Shown piece after piece: positions 8,058 to 18,422 of a stretch of DNA of 64,000 bases. This DNA is from Rheinheimera pleomorphica (GTDB lineage: Bacteria > Pseudomonadota > Gammaproteobacteria > Enterobacterales > Alteromonadaceae), in NCBI RefSeq assembly GCF_011634895.1, contig NZ_SIRR01000012.1:62001-126000 (forward strand), given 5' to 3'. The first letter of the stretch is position 1; each line of letters opens with the position of its first letter. The notes under the pieces were generated by a model, which was not told the origin of the DNA, ran no database searches, and saw only the letters and a program-made list of their open reading frames with translations. Position numbers and translations under genes: made by a program.

Positions 8058-8807
8058 ATGAAAATACTGGTACCGGTAAAACGGGTAATCGACTACAACG
8101 TCAAAGTGCGGGTAAAAGCCGATCAAAGCGGTGTTGATTTGGCTAACGTAAAAATGGCGCTGAATCCGTTTTGTGAAATTGCCGTCGAAGAAGCGGTGCG
8201 TCTGAAAGAGGCGGGCGTGGCGACAGAAGTGGTCGTGGTATCTATAGGTCCGGCCGCGGTGCAGGAACAATTACGCACGGCGTTAGCCTTGGGTGCTGAC
8301 CGGGCGCTGCACCTTGAGACTGAGCTGAATCTGGATTCTCTGCAGGTTGCCAAACTGTTAGCCAACGTCGTGGCAGACGAGCAGCCTTCTCTGGTTATTC
8401 TTGGTAAGCAGGCAATCGACTCAGACAATAATCAAACCGGCCAGATGCTGGCGGCATTAACGGGCATGGGGCAGGGAACCTTTGCTTCAAAAGTGGCCCT
8501 AGCGGACGGTAAGGTTCAGGTGACCCGTGAGATTGACGGTGGTTTGCAAACGGTTGCCCTGACATTGCCTGCGGTCGTGTCTACCGACCTGCGGCTGAAC
8601 GAACCGCGTTATGCCTCACTGCCAAACATCATGAAAGCCAAGAAAAAGCCATTGGACGTTAAAGCGGCTGACAGCTACGGCGTCAGTTTAAGCTCAAATG
8701 TGAAGGTGCTGAAAGTCAGCACACCGGCCACGCGTCAGGGCGGTATCAAAGTAGAGTCAGTTGCTGAGCTGGTTGACAAGTTAAAGCATGAAGCGAAGGT
8801 GATCTAA
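8058..8807 (+). CDS. etfB: Electron transfer flavoprotein subunit beta
   Basis: A 249-residue small ETF subunit that binds AMP and docks on acyl-CoA dehydrogenases. The product starts [19 protein letters not shown], the standard N-terminus; the ATG at 8058 is chosen over a frame opening at 8034 because TGAGGA lies 4 nt upstream and the family length is then matched exactly. The conserved segment [19 protein letters not shown] is in the middle of the chain. Its stop codon overlaps the etfA start (TAATG), so the two subunits are translationally coupled. It acts with EtfA and the divergently encoded ETF-QO. Confidence 0.95.
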   Translation: MKILVPVKRVIDYNVKVRVKADQSGVDLANVKMALNPFCEIAVEEAVRLKEAGVATEVVVVSIGPAAVQEQLRTALALGADRALHLETELNLDSLQVAKLLANVVADEQPSLVILGKQAIDSDNNQTGQMLAALTGMGQGTFASKVALADGKVQVTREIDGGLQTVALTLPAVVSTDLRLNEPRYASLPNIMKAKKKPLDVKAADSYGVSLSSNVKVLKVSTPATRQGGIKVESVAELVDKLKHEAKVI

Positions 8808-9733
8808 TGGCGATTTTAATTATTGCAGAGCATAACAATCAAAGCCTGAAAAGCGAAACGCATAAAGTCGTACAGGCTGCCACTGCTATCGGAGGTGAGA
8901 TTACGCTGCTGGTTGCCGGTGCCAATTGCCAGGCGGTGGCCGATGAAGCGGCAACGATTGCCGGCGTGAATAAGGTGCTGCTGGCGGATAACGCGGTTTA
9001 CCAGCATCAGCTGGCAGAAAATGTTGCTAAGCTGGTTGCGGAACTGGGTGCTGATTACAGCCATATCCTGGCAGCAGCGACCACCACCGGCAAAAACTTT
9101 CTGCCACGGGTTGCAGCTATGCTGGATGTGGCTCAAATTTCTGATGTGATTGCCATTGAAAGCGCTGATACCTTTGTACGGCCAATTTATGCCGGTAACG
9201 CTATTGCGACAGTGCAATCGGCGGATCGTATCAAAGTGCTGACGGTGCGTCCGGCGGCATTTCGGGCAGCGCCAACTGGCAACAGTGCTCCCGTTGAAGC
9301 CATCACTGGTGCGCATGATGCAGGCGTGTCAACCTTTATCAGTGAAGAGCTGACCAAATCAGAGCGACCAGAGCTTACAGCGGCCCGGGTGGTCATTTCC
9401 GGTGGCCGTGGCATGCAAAATGGCGAAAATTTTGCGTTGTTAAATGGTATAGCGGATAAGTTGGGCGCGGCAATTGGTGCCTCGCGTGCTGCGGTTGATG
9501 CGGGTTTCGTGCCTAACGACATGCAGGTTGGCCAGACCGGTAAAATTGTTGCGCCGGAGCTGTATATTGCGGTAGGTATTTCCGGTGCGATCCAGCACTT
9601 AGCCGGTATGAAAGACTCTAAAGTGATTGTTGCCATCAACAAAGACGCCGAAGCGCCAATCTTCCAAATTGCTGATTACGGTCTGGTAGCTGACTTGTTT
9701 AGTGTATTACCGGAGCTCGAGCAGCAGCTGTAA
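8807..9733 (+). CDS. etfA: Electron transfer flavoprotein subunit alpha
   Basis: A 308-residue large ETF subunit carrying FAD. The C-terminal FAD-binding region is clear: [20 protein letters not shown] followed by [12 protein letters not shown] and [12 protein letters not shown]. The start codon overlaps the etfB stop by one base. A strong terminator follows at 9750. Together with EtfB it accepts electrons from acyl-CoA dehydrogenases, including isovaleryl-CoA dehydrogenase, and delivers them to ETF-QO. Confidence 0.96.
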   Translation: MAILIIAEHNNQSLKSETHKVVQAATAIGGEITLLVAGANCQAVADEAATIAGVNKVLLADNAVYQHQLAENVAKLVAELGADYSHILAAATTTGKNFLPRVAAMLDVAQISDVIAIESADTFVRPIYAGNAIATVQSADRIKVLTVRPAAFRAAPTGNSAPVEAITGAHDAGVSTFISEELTKSERPELTAARVVISGGRGMQNGENFALLNGIADKLGAAIGASRAAVDAGFVPNDMQVGQTGKIVAPELYIAVGISGAIQHLAGMKDSKVIVAINKDAEAPIFQIADYGLVADLFSVLPELEQQL

Positions 9734-9749
9734 GCTTAGCAAGTGTGCT

Positions 9750-9777
9750 AAAAAGCCAGCATCTTGCTGGCTTTTTA
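9750..9777 (+). terminator. Terminator after etfBA
   Basis: The hairpin GCCAGCA-tct-TGCTGGC, with an A-run before and a T-run after, lies 17 nt past the etfA stop. It is a classical Rho-independent terminator. Confidence 0.93.
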
Positions 9778-9847
9778 CGTTTAGGCCCTTGTGGCCAGCG
9801 AATAATCCGACTTAATATAATCTTCAGTTACGTTAAAGGACATTATT

Positions 9848-10345
9848 ATGCCCGCTGTTATCCGTCATGCCGAACCTGCTGATATTGAAGCTATTAAAGC
9901 TATTTACGATCAGAGCAGTGTCTATGCCAATACGCTGCAGTTGCCGTATCAGCCGGTGGCGAACTGGCAAAGACTGTATAATGCCGGTAGTGGTTTTTAT
10001 AATCTGGTGGCCGAAGTAGAGGGCAAAGTGGTAGGGCAACTTGGGCTGCAAGTATGCCAGAATCCAAGGCGACGCCATGTGGCTGAACTTGGCATGGGCG
10101 TGGCTGAAGATTATCAGGGCCAGGGTATAGGGTCGGCATTATTGCGCTCTGCATTGGAACTGGCCGATCAATGGCTGAATATCCGCCGTTTGGAATTAAC
10201 GGTATACAGCAGTAACGAAGTTGCGGTGGCGTTATATGAACGCTTTGGTTTTGAGGTAGAAGCTGAGCTGTCTGACTTTGCTTTTCAGTATGGTAAGTAC
10301 GTCAGTGCCCTGTGTATGGCGCGCATTAATACCGCCTCAACCTAA
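9848..10345 (+). CDS. GNAT N-acetyltransferase, YhhY-like
   Basis: A 165-residue single-domain acetyltransferase. The N-terminus IRHAEPADIEAIKAIY is a typical GNAT opening, and the acetyl-CoA pyrophosphate loop is GVAEDYQGQGIGSALL near residues 82-97. The C-terminal motif ELTVYSSNEVAVALYERFGF completes the fold. The overall pattern, including NTLQLPY and the RRRHVAELG stretch, resembles E. coli YhhY (an amino acid N-acetyltransferase). It is monocistronic and converges on fur. The natural substrate cannot be read from the sequence. Confidence 0.83.
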   Translation: MPAVIRHAEPADIEAIKAIYDQSSVYANTLQLPYQPVANWQRLYNAGSGFYNLVAEVEGKVVGQLGLQVCQNPRRRHVAELGMGVAEDYQGQGIGSALLRSALELADQWLNIRRLELTVYSSNEVAVALYERFGFEVEAELSDFAFQYGKYVSALCMARINTAST

Positions 10346-10360
10346 GCAACAGAGCAAACG

Positions 10361-10386
10361 AAAACGGCACCTGCCGGTGCCGTTGT
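10361..10386. terminator. Hairpin terminator between the GNAT gene and fur
   Basis: AACGGCACC-tgcc-GGTGCCGTT forms a stem of nine pairs between the convergent genes, with a short A-run on the left serving the minus-strand fur transcript. The T-run on the plus-strand side is poor. Confidence 0.65.
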
Positions 10387-10404
10387 GATTGCGCCCTTAG
10401 CGGC

Positions 10405-10845
10405 TTAATTCATTTCGCTGTTTTTCTTACACTGTACAGTGTCTTTACACTCGCCGTACAGATACAAACTGTGATGGGTGAGTTTAATGCCGTTTTTCTC
10501 AGCAATTTCCAGCTGCTTGGCTTCTATCACATCATCTTCAAACTCAATGACTTTGCCACACTTTAAACAGACCAGATGGTCATGGTGACTACCGCCGGTC
10601 AGTTCAAACACGGATTTACCGCCTTCAAAATGATGGCGGGTTAAAATGCCGGCATCATCAAACTGGTTAAGCACCCGGTACACGGTAGCCAGGCCAATAT
10701 CTTCGCCAATCTCTAACAGCAACTTATATACGTCTTCGGCACTGATATGCTGGTTTTTGGGATCCTGTAGGATCTCAAGGATTTTTACCCGTGGCAGGGT
10801 CACTTTAAGGCCGGCTTTACGTAATTCGCTGTTGTGATCTGACAT
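10405..10845 (-). CDS. fur: Ferric uptake regulator Fur
   Basis: A 146-residue iron-responsive DNA-binding repressor. The N-terminal winged helix includes LKVTLPRVKILEIL and the recognition helix GLATVYRVLNQF. The dimer and metal domain has HHFEGGKSVFEL, the cluster SHHDHLVCLKCGKVIEF with a CxxC zinc pair, and a further CKDTVQC pair near the end. The length is normal. It lies near fldA and seqA, as in enterobacteria, where fldA and fur are neighbours. No good Fur box was recognised in its own upstream region. Confidence 0.97.
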   Translation of the reverse strand: MSDHNSELRKAGLKVTLPRVKILEILQDPKNQHISAEDVYKLLLEIGEDIGLATVYRVLNQFDDAGILTRHHFEGGKSVFELTGGSHHDHLVCLKCGKVIEFEDDVIEAKQLEIAEKNGIKLTHHSLYLYGECKDTVQCKKNSEMN

Positions 10846-11000
10846 AAATATTCTGACTCTGGCTTAGATATGTGAAAGATTATAAAGACATTAGCACGAG
10901 AATGAAATGGCAAAGTTTATTGCGGTGTATCAAGGCGGCCTTGTGCTTAGTGTGCGGTGCAGTACAATAGGGTGAAACAGGTCATACCAGAGGTTTTTTG

Positions 11001-11471
11001 ATGAAATGGGCATTTAATCCGGCGGTCATGCGCCACTTACTGAACTTTTGGCCACCGTTTTTATTTCCCGGAATCAAAGTGGCTGAGCTGAGCCATGATT
11101 ATCGCTATTGCCGGGTAGAGCTGAAATCCCGGCGCTGGACACGCAATATTAATAGCAGCCAATTTGGCGGCAGCATGTTCGCCATGACCGATCCGATATA
11201 TCCGTTAATGTTAATGGGTGCACTGGGCAAAGAATATCTGGTGTGGGACAAACAGGCTGATATCGACTTTATCAAGCCTGGTAAAGGCAAGCTGACGGCA
11301 GAGTTTTGGTTATCAGATGACAGTGTCGATACGATTAAAGCCGCCACAGCAGAGGGCGATAAGCATTTTCCGCAATTTGTCGTGCATATAAAAGACAGTC
11401 GTAATCAGATCGTGGCAGAGGTAAACCGCACAGTGTATGTGCGCAAAAAAGCCAAATACCGGCCTGATTAA
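11001..11471 (+). CDS. DUF4442 hotdog-fold protein (thioesterase-like)
   Basis: A 156-residue protein. The pattern LLNFWPPFLFPGIKVAEL, the central segment NSSQFGGSMFAMTDPIYPLM and the region DFIKPGKGKLTAEFWL match DUF4442, a hotdog-fold family related to acyl-CoA thioesterases. The glycine-rich segment in the middle replaces the usual hotdog active-site helix start. The ATG at 11001 follows AGAGG; a TTG three bases earlier is less likely. It stands alone between fur and fldA. Its activity is not established. Confidence 0.7.
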   Translation: MKWAFNPAVMRHLLNFWPPFLFPGIKVAELSHDYRYCRVELKSRRWTRNINSSQFGGSMFAMTDPIYPLMLMGALGKEYLVWDKQADIDFIKPGKGKLTAEFWLSDDSVDTIKAATAEGDKHFPQFVVHIKDSRNQIVAEVNRTVYVRKKAKYRPD

Positions 11472-11489
11472 GTAGGCCATTCACGGCAT

Positions 11490-11520
11490 AAAAAAACCGG
11501 CGATTAAGCCGGTTTTTTTT
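11490..11520. terminator. Bidirectional terminator between the DUF4442 gene and fldA
   Basis: The hairpin ACCGGC-gattaa-GCCGGT is flanked by an A-run and an eight-base T-run between two convergent genes. It can stop both transcripts. Confidence 0.92.
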
Positions 11521-11523
11521 GAG

Positions 11524-12054
11524 TTACAAGCCTTCGAATTCTTTTAAGCTCATCTCGTCGTAAATTTGCTTGCACCACTGTTTCACACGCTGTTCGGTCA
11601 GCTCCGGCTGGCGATCTTCGTCGATACCCAGGCCGATAAAATGGTTGTCGTCAGCCAGCGCTTTAGAGGCGACAAAGTTGTAACCTGCCGTTGGCCAGTG
11701 GCCAACAATGATAGCGCCTTTAGGCTCGATAATATCGCGCAGGGTGCCCATAGCATCAAGGAAGTACTCAGCATAATCTTCCTGATCACCACAGCCGAAA
11801 ATCGCTACCAGCTTGTTGCTGAAATCGATATTTTCCAGTTCAGGGAAAAAGTCATCCCAGTCACACTGGGCTTCACCGTAGTACCAGGTAGGAATACCCA
11901 GTAGCAGTAAATCAAAAGCGGCAATATCTTCTTTGCTGCTTTTGGCAATATCGCGTACGTCGAATAAGTGTTTACCCAGTTCTTTCTGGATCATCTTGGC
12001 GATATGTTCAGTGTTACCGGTATCACTACCGAAAAAAATGCCTACAGTTGCCAT
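11524..12054 (-). CDS. fldA: Flavodoxin FldA
   Basis: A 176-residue long-chain flavodoxin, a soluble FMN protein that donates low-potential electrons to radical SAM and other biosynthetic enzymes. The FMN phosphate loop FFGSDTGNTEHIA is at residues 7-19, the isoalloxazine-binding tryptophan region is GIPTWYYGE, and the second FMN loop is GCGDQEDYAEYF. The length matches E. coli FldA. It is the last gene of the ybfF-DUF2788-ybfE-fldA block on the minus strand. Confidence 0.97.
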   Translation of the reverse strand: MATVGIFFGSDTGNTEHIAKMIQKELGKHLFDVRDIAKSSKEDIAAFDLLLLGIPTWYYGEAQCDWDDFFPELENIDFSNKLVAIFGCGDQEDYAEYFLDAMGTLRDIIEPKGAIIVGHWPTAGYNFVASKALADDNHFIGLGIDEDRQPELTEQRVKQWCKQIYDEMSLKEFEGL

Positions 12055-12067
12055 TAATCTAACCTTC

Positions 12068-12340
12068 TTACCTGGTTAAAACTTGTGTCAGAATATGTTC
12101 TATATACGCACTGCGTGTCATGTCGGCTTGGTCGGCCTGCTGACTTAAGGCCGCATATAGCTGGTCAGACACTTTAAACTCAATGCGCTTTAAACCTTTA
12201 CTACGATCACGTTTGATTTGATTACGTTTATTCAGTTTAAGCTGCTCTTCCCGTGGCAGCGGATTGGTTTTTGGCCGTCCGGGGCGCTTTTCCTGAGCAA
12301 ATAAATCAATCGTGGTGCGATCAGTGGCAATCTTCGCCAT
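12068..12340 (-). CDS. YbfE-like small ribbon-helix-helix protein (LexA-regulated family)
   Basis: A 90-residue basic protein. The N-terminal segment DRTTIDLFAQEKRPGRPKTNPL is characteristic of the YbfE family, annotated as LexA-regulated in enterobacteria. The C-terminal part (IEFKVSDQLYAALSQQADQ and MTRSAYIEHIL) looks like a ribbon-helix-helix DNA-binding domain. It lies 13 nt upstream of fldA, the same order as in E. coli. No LexA box (CTG-N10-CAG) was recognised directly upstream here. Confidence 0.82.
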   Translation of the reverse strand: MAKIATDRTTIDLFAQEKRPGRPKTNPLPREEQLKLNKRNQIKRDRSKGLKRIEFKVSDQLYAALSQQADQADMTRSAYIEHILTQVLTR

Positions 12341-12354
12341 TAATCTTAACCTTA

Positions 12355-12552
12355 CTACTCTAAAAAATAAGACACTACGCTTTTTATGATAAACACCGCT
12401 GGCGACAGAAACAGCACCAGCCAGACAAAAAACTGTCCCAGTTTTGGCGCATTACTCTTTTTCAACACATCGCGTATTGCCAGTACTATAAAAAGGTACA
12501 AAATACCTAATCCTAGCCATAAACTCAGCGTCTCGAACTGCTCAAAAGACAT
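12355..12552 (-). CDS. DUF2788 small membrane protein
   Basis: A 65-residue protein with two hydrophobic helices (about residues 12-27 and 40-60) joined by a short basic loop (RDVLKKSNAPKLGQ). The sequence and position between ybfF-like and ybfE-like genes fit the DUF2788 family seen in Vibrio and Shewanella relatives. It is predicted to be an inner-membrane protein. Its function is unknown. Confidence 0.78.
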   Translation of the reverse strand: MSFEQFETLSLWLGLGILYLFIVLAIRDVLKKSNAPKLGQFFVWLVLFLSPAVFIIKSVVSYFLE

Positions 12553-12617
12553 CCTATGTTACCCGACTGAGAAAAAGTGCGCGCACTATAGCACAAAAGC
12601 GATAAAATTTTAGTGCG

Positions 12618-13385
12618 TTAGCTCAATAAAAAGTCTTGCACCAGTTTGATAAAAGCGGCGGGTTTTTCCGCATGTAACCAATGGCCGGTGCCCTGAATAA
12701 TTTTTGCCTGGGCTGCAGGAAATAGCTGCAGTATTGCCGGTCGGTGCTCAGGCAGAATGTAGTCTGAATCGGCGCCTTTAATAAACAGCACCGGGCCTGT
12801 AAACCGGCCATTAAGCATAGGCTCTGCAATCAGCGCCGGGTAATTGGCCTGTAATGCCTTAAGGTTAAAACGCCACTGAAAGGTGTCATCTTGTTTTATC
12901 AGGCTTTTTAGCAAAAACTGCCGTACGCCCGCTTCGTTAATATAGGCTGACAGTTGTTTATCGGCATCAGCACGGTTGCTGATAGTGGCCAAATCAACGG
13001 CATGTAAACCGGCAAAAATACTGTCGTGTCGTGGCGGATAAGCTACTGGCGCGATGTCGGCCAGAATAAGTTTGCTGACGCGGTGTGGATATTTCAGGGC
13101 AAAGGCCATCGCCAGCTTGCCGCCCATGGAATGGCCCAGCAAAGCGGCCTGCGGCACTGCAAGGTGATCCAGCGTTTGCGCCAAATCTTCGGCCATTTCA
13201 GCATAGGACATCGTCGCACTGTGGCCTGAACGGCCATGGTTGCGCACATCGATATTGATGGTGTAATACTGCCCGCTTAAGCCACGCTCAATCACACCAA
13301 GGTTTTCATAACTGCCAAATAAACCGTGAATAAGCACCAACGGAGGCAGGTCCGGCTGGCCGGCGCAGTGGCAATGTAAAAGCAT
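12618..13385 (-). CDS. ybfF: YbfF-like alpha/beta hydrolase (esterase)
   Basis: A 255-residue alpha/beta-fold esterase, known in E. coli to hydrolyse acyl esters and acyl-CoA. The oxyanion segment VLIHGLFGSYENLG comes first, then the RNHGRSGHS loop, the nucleophile elbow GHSMGG with the catalytic serine, and the terminal histidine in GTGHWLHAEKP. The ATG at 13385 is preferred over a TTG two codons upstream. It heads the minus-strand ybfF-DUF2788-ybfE-fldA block and diverges from seqA, as in E. coli. Confidence 0.9.
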   Translation of the reverse strand: MLLHCHCAGQPDLPPLVLIHGLFGSYENLGVIERGLSGQYYTINIDVRNHGRSGHSATMSYAEMAEDLAQTLDHLAVPQAALLGHSMGGKLAMAFALKYPHRVSKLILADIAPVAYPPRHDSIFAGLHAVDLATISNRADADKQLSAYINEAGVRQFLLKSLIKQDDTFQWRFNLKALQANYPALIAEPMLNGRFTGPVLFIKGADSDYILPEHRPAILQLFPAAQAKIIQGTGHWLHAEKPAAFIKLVQDFLLS

Positions 13386-13494
13386 AAACAACTCATTCGG
13401 TTAACTAAGGGCAATAGTCTAGCAAATCATGTTGCTGGCGTCAGTCGATAAGGCTTTATATAATGAGGCCACTTTTGGCGCGTGGAATAAATAT

Positions 13495-14001
13495 ATGAAA
13501 ACCATCGAAATAGATGACGAGCTATACCAATACATTGCCGGGCAGACGCAAAAAATTGGCGAAAGTGCCTCGGAAATACTGCGCCGGCTGTTGCTGGGTG
13601 ACGACAACACTACAGCGCCGGCCCCAGTGGAAGTGGCAACAGCAACAGCGGCACCTGCGGTTAGCAGTAATATTTTTGACTTAATAAACCGGCAGGATCT
13701 ACAGGCAGAGCAAAGTGTGGTGGGACGCTTTTTGTTTATTCTGTCTGCACTGGCACGGGCGCATAAAAAACAGTTTACCAAAGTACTTGATATTAAAGGC
13801 CGTAACCGGCTGTACTTTGGCCGTAGCGCGGCAGAGCTATCAGAAGCTGGCAGCAGTACCAACCCGAAACCAATTCCTAATACCGAGTTTTGGGTGATTA
13901 CTAATTCCAACACCACACGTAAAAAAATGATGCTAACCGAGACAGCGATGAAACTCGGCTATAGTGAACAGGATGCAGAACGAATTCGCGATTTGTTATA
14001 A
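13495..14001 (+). CDS. seqA: SeqA, negative regulator of replication initiation
   Basis: A 168-residue protein that binds hemimethylated GATC sites, sequesters oriC and organises newly replicated DNA. The N-terminal ribbon-helix-helix oligomerisation part reads [15 protein letters not shown] and [10 protein letters not shown] short alanine/proline linker ([14 protein letters not shown]) separates it from the C-terminal DNA-binding domain with [12 protein letters not shown] and [11 protein letters not shown]. The ATG at 13495 starts the canonical N-terminus, although the frame opens at 13429. It lies 11 nt upstream of pgm, the order known from E. coli. Its presence implies Dam methylation in this organism. 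Confidence 0.96.
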   Translation: MKTIEIDDELYQYIAGQTQKIGESASEILRRLLLGDDNTTAPAPVEVATATAAPAVSSNIFDLINRQDLQAEQSVVGRFLFILSALARAHKKQFTKVLDIKGRNRLYFGRSAAELSEAGSSTNPKPIPNTEFWVITNSNTTRKKMMLTETAMKLGYSEQDAERIRDLL

Positions 14002-14012
14002 AAGGAAAGGAT

Positions 14013-15662
14013 ATGTCTTTACACCCGCTGGCCGGACAACAGGTGCCTACATCGCAACTTCCTAATATCAGCCGGTTGATGACGGCATACTACGTACTAG
14101 AGCCAGATGTACACACGCAAAGTGAGCACAAAGTCAGCTTTGGTACTTCGGGCCACCGTGGCAGTGCACTGAACTGCTCGTTTAACGAACCCCACGTGCT
14201 GGCTATTTGCCAGGCCATTGCAGATTATCGTAAAAAAGCGGGCATTACCGGGCCACTCTTTTTAGGTAAAGATACCCATGCCTTGTCAGAAGCGGCTTTT
14301 GCCAGTGCACTGGAAGTGCTTATTGCCAATAAAATACAGGTATGTATTCAAAAAGACCTTGGCTACACACCAACGCCGGTGATTTCACATGCCATCTTAA
14401 CGCAAAATAAAGGCGCCAGCGCGCAGTTGGCCGACGGTATTGTCATTACGCCATCGCATAATCCGCCTGAAGATGGCGGTATAAAGTACAACCCGCCGCA
14501 TGGCGGCCCGGCCGATACCGACGTAACCAATTGGATAGAGCAGCGCGCTAATGAACTGCTGAGCAAGGATCTGGACGGCGTTAAAATGCAGCCGTATGCA
14601 TTAGCGCTGCAATCGGGCTATTGCCAGCACATTGATTATATTCAACATTATGTTGATGATTTAGAAAATGTTATCGACATGGCCGCCATTGCCAAAGCCG
14701 GTATTCGCATTGGTGTAGACCCACTAGGCGGCTCGGGTATGGCTTACTGGCCGCGCATTGCTGAGCGTTACGGCCTGAACATTACCGTAGTAAACGACAG
14801 AGTAGATCCGGCGTTTGCCTTTATGCCGCTGGACAAAGATGGCCAAATCCGCATGGACTGCTCATCAGCTTATGCGATGGCCAATTTAATTCAGCTCAAA
14901 GATCAGTTTGATATCGCTATTGGCAATGACCCGGATTTTGACCGCCACGGCATTGTGACCCGCAGTGGTGGTCTGATGAACCCTAACCATTACCTGGCGG
15001 TGGCAATAAATTATTTGCTGGCGAACCGGCCAGATTGGGCACCAGAGCTGGCGATAGGAAAGACACTGGTATCCAGCGCCTTGATTGACCGTGTAGTCGC
15101 AGCGCGTGGCCGCAACTTATTAGAAGTGCCGGTAGGTTTTAAATGGTTTGTAGAAGGTTTACATCAGGGCCGTATCGCTTTTGGCGGTGAAGAAAGCGCT
15201 GGTGCCAGCTTTTTACGTTTTGATGGCTCGGCCTGGTCTACCGACAAGGATGGCATTATTTTAGGCCTGTTAGCGGCAGAAATGCTGGCTAAAACCGGGG
15301 TAGACCCTTATCAGCAGTATCAGGCGCTGACCAAAGAGCTGGGCTCGCCGTTGTACCGGCGGTTGGATGCACCGGCCAGCAGTGAGCAAAAAGCGGCGCT
15401 GAAAAAACTGGATGTAAAAAGTGTACAACAGACGACACTGGCCGGTGATGACATTTTAGCGGTGCTAACCAGGGCGCCGGGTAATGATGCTGAGATTGGC
15501 GGCGTGAAAGTGGTTACGCGCAACGGTTGGTTTGCCGCCCGGCCATCGGGCACTGAAAATGCCTATAAAATTTACCTGGAAAGTTTTGTTGGCGAAACGC
15601 ATTTACTACAGTTAGAGCAAGATGCTAAGGCTTTCGTTGAATACGTATTCAGTCAGATGTAA
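14013..15662 (+). CDS. pgm: Phosphoglucomutase (alpha-D-glucose phosphate-specific)
   Basis: A 549-residue enzyme that interconverts glucose 1-phosphate and glucose 6-phosphate, linking glycogen and nucleotide-sugar metabolism to glycolysis. The substrate segment [12 protein letters not shown] comes early. The phosphoserine loop [12 protein letters not shown] has catalytic Ser148, the metal loop is NDPDFDRHG, the sugar-binding loop is [10 protein letters not shown], and the phosphate-binding loop near the C-terminus is [12 protein letters not shown]. It follows seqA with AAAGGAAAGG as ribosome binding site and precedes glgP, so glucose-phosphate enzymes are grouped here. Confidence 0.97.
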   Translation: MSLHPLAGQQVPTSQLPNISRLMTAYYVLEPDVHTQSEHKVSFGTSGHRGSALNCSFNEPHVLAICQAIADYRKKAGITGPLFLGKDTHALSEAAFASALEVLIANKIQVCIQKDLGYTPTPVISHAILTQNKGASAQLADGIVITPSHNPPEDGGIKYNPPHGGPADTDVTNWIEQRANELLSKDLDGVKMQPYALALQSGYCQHIDYIQHYVDDLENVIDMAAIAKAGIRIGVDPLGGSGMAYWPRIAERYGLNITVVNDRVDPAFAFMPLDKDGQIRMDCSSAYAMANLIQLKDQFDIAIGNDPDFDRHGIVTRSGGLMNPNHYLAVAINYLLANRPDWAPELAIGKTLVSSALIDRVVAARGRNLLEVPVGFKWFVEGLHQGRIAFGGEESAGASFLRFDGSAWSTDKDGIILGLLAAEMLAKTGVDPYQQYQALTKELGSPLYRRLDAPASSEQKAALKKLDVKSVQQTTLAGDDILAVLTRAPGNDAEIGGVKVVTRNGWFAARPSGTENAYKIYLESFVGETHLLQLEQDAKAFVEYVFSQM

Positions 15663-15670
15663 GGCACTGA

Positions 15671-15722
15671 AAAGGTTATGAATTTAGTTGTAATTAAACT
15701 ACATTCATAGCCTTTGTTTTTG
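15671..15722 (+). terminator. Long AT-rich hairpin terminator after pgm
   Basis: AAAGGTTATGAAT pairs with ATTCATAGCCTTT and the stem continues through TAGTT/AACTA, giving about 19 positions with one G-U pair and one mismatch. TGTTTTT follows. This is probably the end of the seqA-pgm transcript. Confidence 0.75.
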
Positions 15723-15815
15723 CTATAACGGCTGATTTAAGGTATGTTTTTGTAATATTTTTACATTTAGCGCATTCCTGCTGCCGTCTCTGGCAGCGCA
15801 TTATCAGGATCTGTC

Positions 15816-18299
15816 ATGAAAAAACATAACGCAACAGCCAGCAACGGTGTTGGGCAAATTAGTACTGAGCAGCTCAAAGAGCAGATCGTCCGCCACCTGC
15901 ATTCAACCCTGGGTACTGATGTCAATAAAGCCAGCCCTCAAGCCTGGTGGCGTGCTACCTGTGCAGCAGTCAATGAGCAGGTGTTTGATGGCCTGCGCAA
16001 TACCCAGCGTACGCACTATGAGAACAACACCCGCGCCTTACATTATTTCAGCCTGGAATATTTAATGGGCCGGTTGTTTAGCAATAATCTGCACAATCTG
16101 GGCTTGTACGAGCCGGCAAAACAAGCGCTGGCTGAGCTGGGGCTAAACATCGCTGATCTGGAAGATCAGGAAGAAGACATGGCGCTGGGCAACGGCGGTC
16201 TGGGCCGGTTGGCGGCCTGCTTTATTGATTCACTGGCGACATTAAACTATCCGGCCATTGGCTACGGCATTCACTACGAGCATGGCTTGTTTCAACAAAG
16301 CTTTCAGGACGGCCGCCAGATAGAGCGGCCAGACAGCTGGCGTGAATACGGCAACCCATGGGAAATTTGCCGGCCAGAATCAGTACAGGAAATCTCGGTG
16401 TATGGTTATGTTGAAACCGTATACGATTTACAAGGCCGAATGAAAAAGGTCTGGCACCCGGGCCGCATTATCAAAGGCGTGCCGTGGGACATCCCGGTGG
16501 TCGGCTACCATGGCAGTTCAGTAAATGTCTTGCGCTTATGGGAAAGCCGGGCCAGCGATTTCTTTAACTGGGATGTATTTAATTCCGGCGGTTATATTGA
16601 CGCGGCGCGGGAGAATATTGAAGCCGAGACCATCTCCAAAGTGCTGTATCCCAATGATGAAACCGATGCTGGTAAAGAGCTGCGGCTTATTCAGCAGTAC
16701 TTCTTTGTTTCCTGTTCGTTAAAAGACATTATCCGCCGTTATAAGCGGACGCACGGCGATGACTGGAGCGATTTCACCAAGCAGGTGGTGGTGCAGTTAA
16801 ATGATACGCACCCTGCGGTGGCGATACCGGAACTGATGCGTATTCTGGTTGACCGTGCCGAGATGCAGTGGGACCAGGCCTGGAGTATCTGTCAGCAGGT
16901 ATTTGCTTATACTAACCATACGCTGTTGCCTGAGGCACTGGAAAAGTGGCCGGTTCGCTTGTTTGAAAAGGTATTGCCGCGTCACCTGGAAATTATCTAC
17001 GAGATTAACCGCCGCTTCCTGGTGGAGCAGGTGGATGTGCTGTGGCCAAATGACAATGACAAGAAACGTAAGTTGTCTATTATCGAAGAAGGCCACGAGC
17101 CGATGGTGCGGATGGGGCATTTATCCGTGGTGGGATCGTTCCGCGTCAACGGCGTGGCCGAGATCCACTCGCAGCTGGTAAAATCTGATTTGTTTCCGGA
17201 GATGGTAGCCCTGTGGCCGGATAAATTTACCAATGTAACTAATGGTGTTACGCCGCGACGCTGGTTAAAAGCCTGTAACCCTAAGCTGGCTAACTTGCTG
17301 GATAAGCACATAGGCACAGCCTGGCCAACCGATCTAAAGCAGCTGTCTAAATTTGCCGCCTACGCTGATGATGCCAGGGTGCAGGATGCCTTTATGGCAA
17401 TTAAGCAGCAAAACAAAGCAGATTTGGCCTCTGTGGTTAAAAAGCTGACCCAGATCGATATTGACCCCCATGCGATTTTTGATATTCAAATTAAGCGTTT
17501 ACATGAATATAAGCGCCAGCACTTAAATTTACTGCATATCCTCGCACTGTATCGCCGCATTTTGCAGGAACCGGATTATGACATGGTGCCGCGGGTGTTC
17601 CTGTTTGGAGCCAAAGCAGCGCCGGGCTACAAATTGGCGAAAGAAATTATCTATGCCATTAATAAAGTGGCTGAGAAAATTAACCATGATAAAAGGGTGA
17701 AAAACCGCCTGAAAGTCGTGTTTATGCCTAACTACCGGGTAACCTTGGCTGAGAAGATGATCCCGGCGGCCGATGTGTCAGAGCAAATCTCTACCGCGGG
17801 TAAAGAAGCCTCTGGCACCGGCAATATGAAACTGGCGCTGAACGGCGCTATTACGGTTGGTACCCTGGATGGCGCCAATATTGAAATCGCCGAAGAAGTA
17901 GGCAGCGACAATATTGCTATTTTTGGTTTAACGGTGGAAGAGGTTAAAGCTCTGCATGCCAAGGGTTACAACAGCATGGACTATTACTATGCGAATCCTG
18001 AAATCAAAGCCATTTTAGACTGGCTGGAAACCGATTATTTTACCCCGGGTAGACCAGGCGAGCTGTCAGCAATTAAGCGCAGCCTGCTTGAAGGCGGCGA
18101 CCCTTATCTGGTACTGGCTGACTTTGACAGCTATACCAAAGCACATGAAAAAATTGACCAGTGGTACCGCGATAAAGCACTGTGGGCACAAAAAGCCATC
18201 TTAAATACGGCATCTGTAGGAAAGTTTACCTCTGACCGCTCTATTGAAGACTATGTCAGCCGGGTATGGCAACTGGAAAAATGCCCTGTTAAGCGCTAG
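15816..18299 (+). CDS. glgP: Glycogen/starch phosphorylase
   Basis: An 827-residue cytoplasmic GT35 enzyme that releases glucose 1-phosphate from alpha-1,4-glucans. Visible landmarks are [13 protein letters not shown], the [12 protein letters not shown] loop, [22 protein letters not shown], and the pyridoxal phosphate site [14 protein letters not shown] with Lys672. The length is typical of GlgP/MalP. The product feeds directly to the upstream phosphoglucomutase. It has its own promoter region and a clear terminator. Maltodextrin phosphorylase (MalP) is the close alternative; no mal or glg partner genes are present to decide. Confidence 0.93.
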   Translation: MKKHNATASNGVGQISTEQLKEQIVRHLHSTLGTDVNKASPQAWWRATCAAVNEQVFDGLRNTQRTHYENNTRALHYFSLEYLMGRLFSNNLHNLGLYEPAKQALAELGLNIADLEDQEEDMALGNGGLGRLAACFIDSLATLNYPAIGYGIHYEHGLFQQSFQDGRQIERPDSWREYGNPWEICRPESVQEISVYGYVETVYDLQGRMKKVWHPGRIIKGVPWDIPVVGYHGSSVNVLRLWESRASDFFNWDVFNSGGYIDAARENIEAETISKVLYPNDETDAGKELRLIQQYFFVSCSLKDIIRRYKRTHGDDWSDFTKQVVVQLNDTHPAVAIPELMRILVDRAEMQWDQAWSICQQVFAYTNHTLLPEALEKWPVRLFEKVLPRHLEIIYEINRRFLVEQVDVLWPNDNDKKRKLSIIEEGHEPMVRMGHLSVVGSFRVNGVAEIHSQLVKSDLFPEMVALWPDKFTNVTNGVTPRRWLKACNPKLANLLDKHIGTAWPTDLKQLSKFAAYADDARVQDAFMAIKQQNKADLASVVKKLTQIDIDPHAIFDIQIKRLHEYKRQHLNLLHILALYRRILQEPDYDMVPRVFLFGAKAAPGYKLAKEIIYAINKVAEKINHDKRVKNRLKVVFMPNYRVTLAEKMIPAADVSEQISTAGKEASGTGNMKLALNGAITVGTLDGANIEIAEEVGSDNIAIFGLTVEEVKALHAKGYNSMDYYYANPEIKAILDWLETDYFTPGRPGELSAIKRSLLEGGDPYLVLADFDSYTKAHEKIDQWYRDKALWAQKAILNTASVGKFTSDRSIEDYVSRVWQLEKCPVKR

Positions 18300-18311
18300 C
18301 GTGTCGTTATT

Positions 18312-18339
18312 TAAAAGCCTGTCATCGACAGGCTTTTTT
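18312..18339 (+). terminator. Terminator after glgP
   Basis: The hairpin AAAAGCCTGTC-atc-GACAGGCTTTTTT lies 13 nt past the glgP stop and has a clear T-run. Confidence 0.92.
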
Positions 18340-18422
18340 ATCAGATTAATATCAGTAAATGCTTAGGCCGAACCGGCAGCCGTTTTCTATAGTGCAGTAA
18401 AACTGAATATTGTCGGGTAGCT

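Noticed and set aside
9825-9840. Half of a LiuR-like site (TTACGTTAA) upstream of the YhhY-like gene
   Set aside because: Only one half-site is intact; the second half does not form an inverted repeat, so chance is a good explanation.
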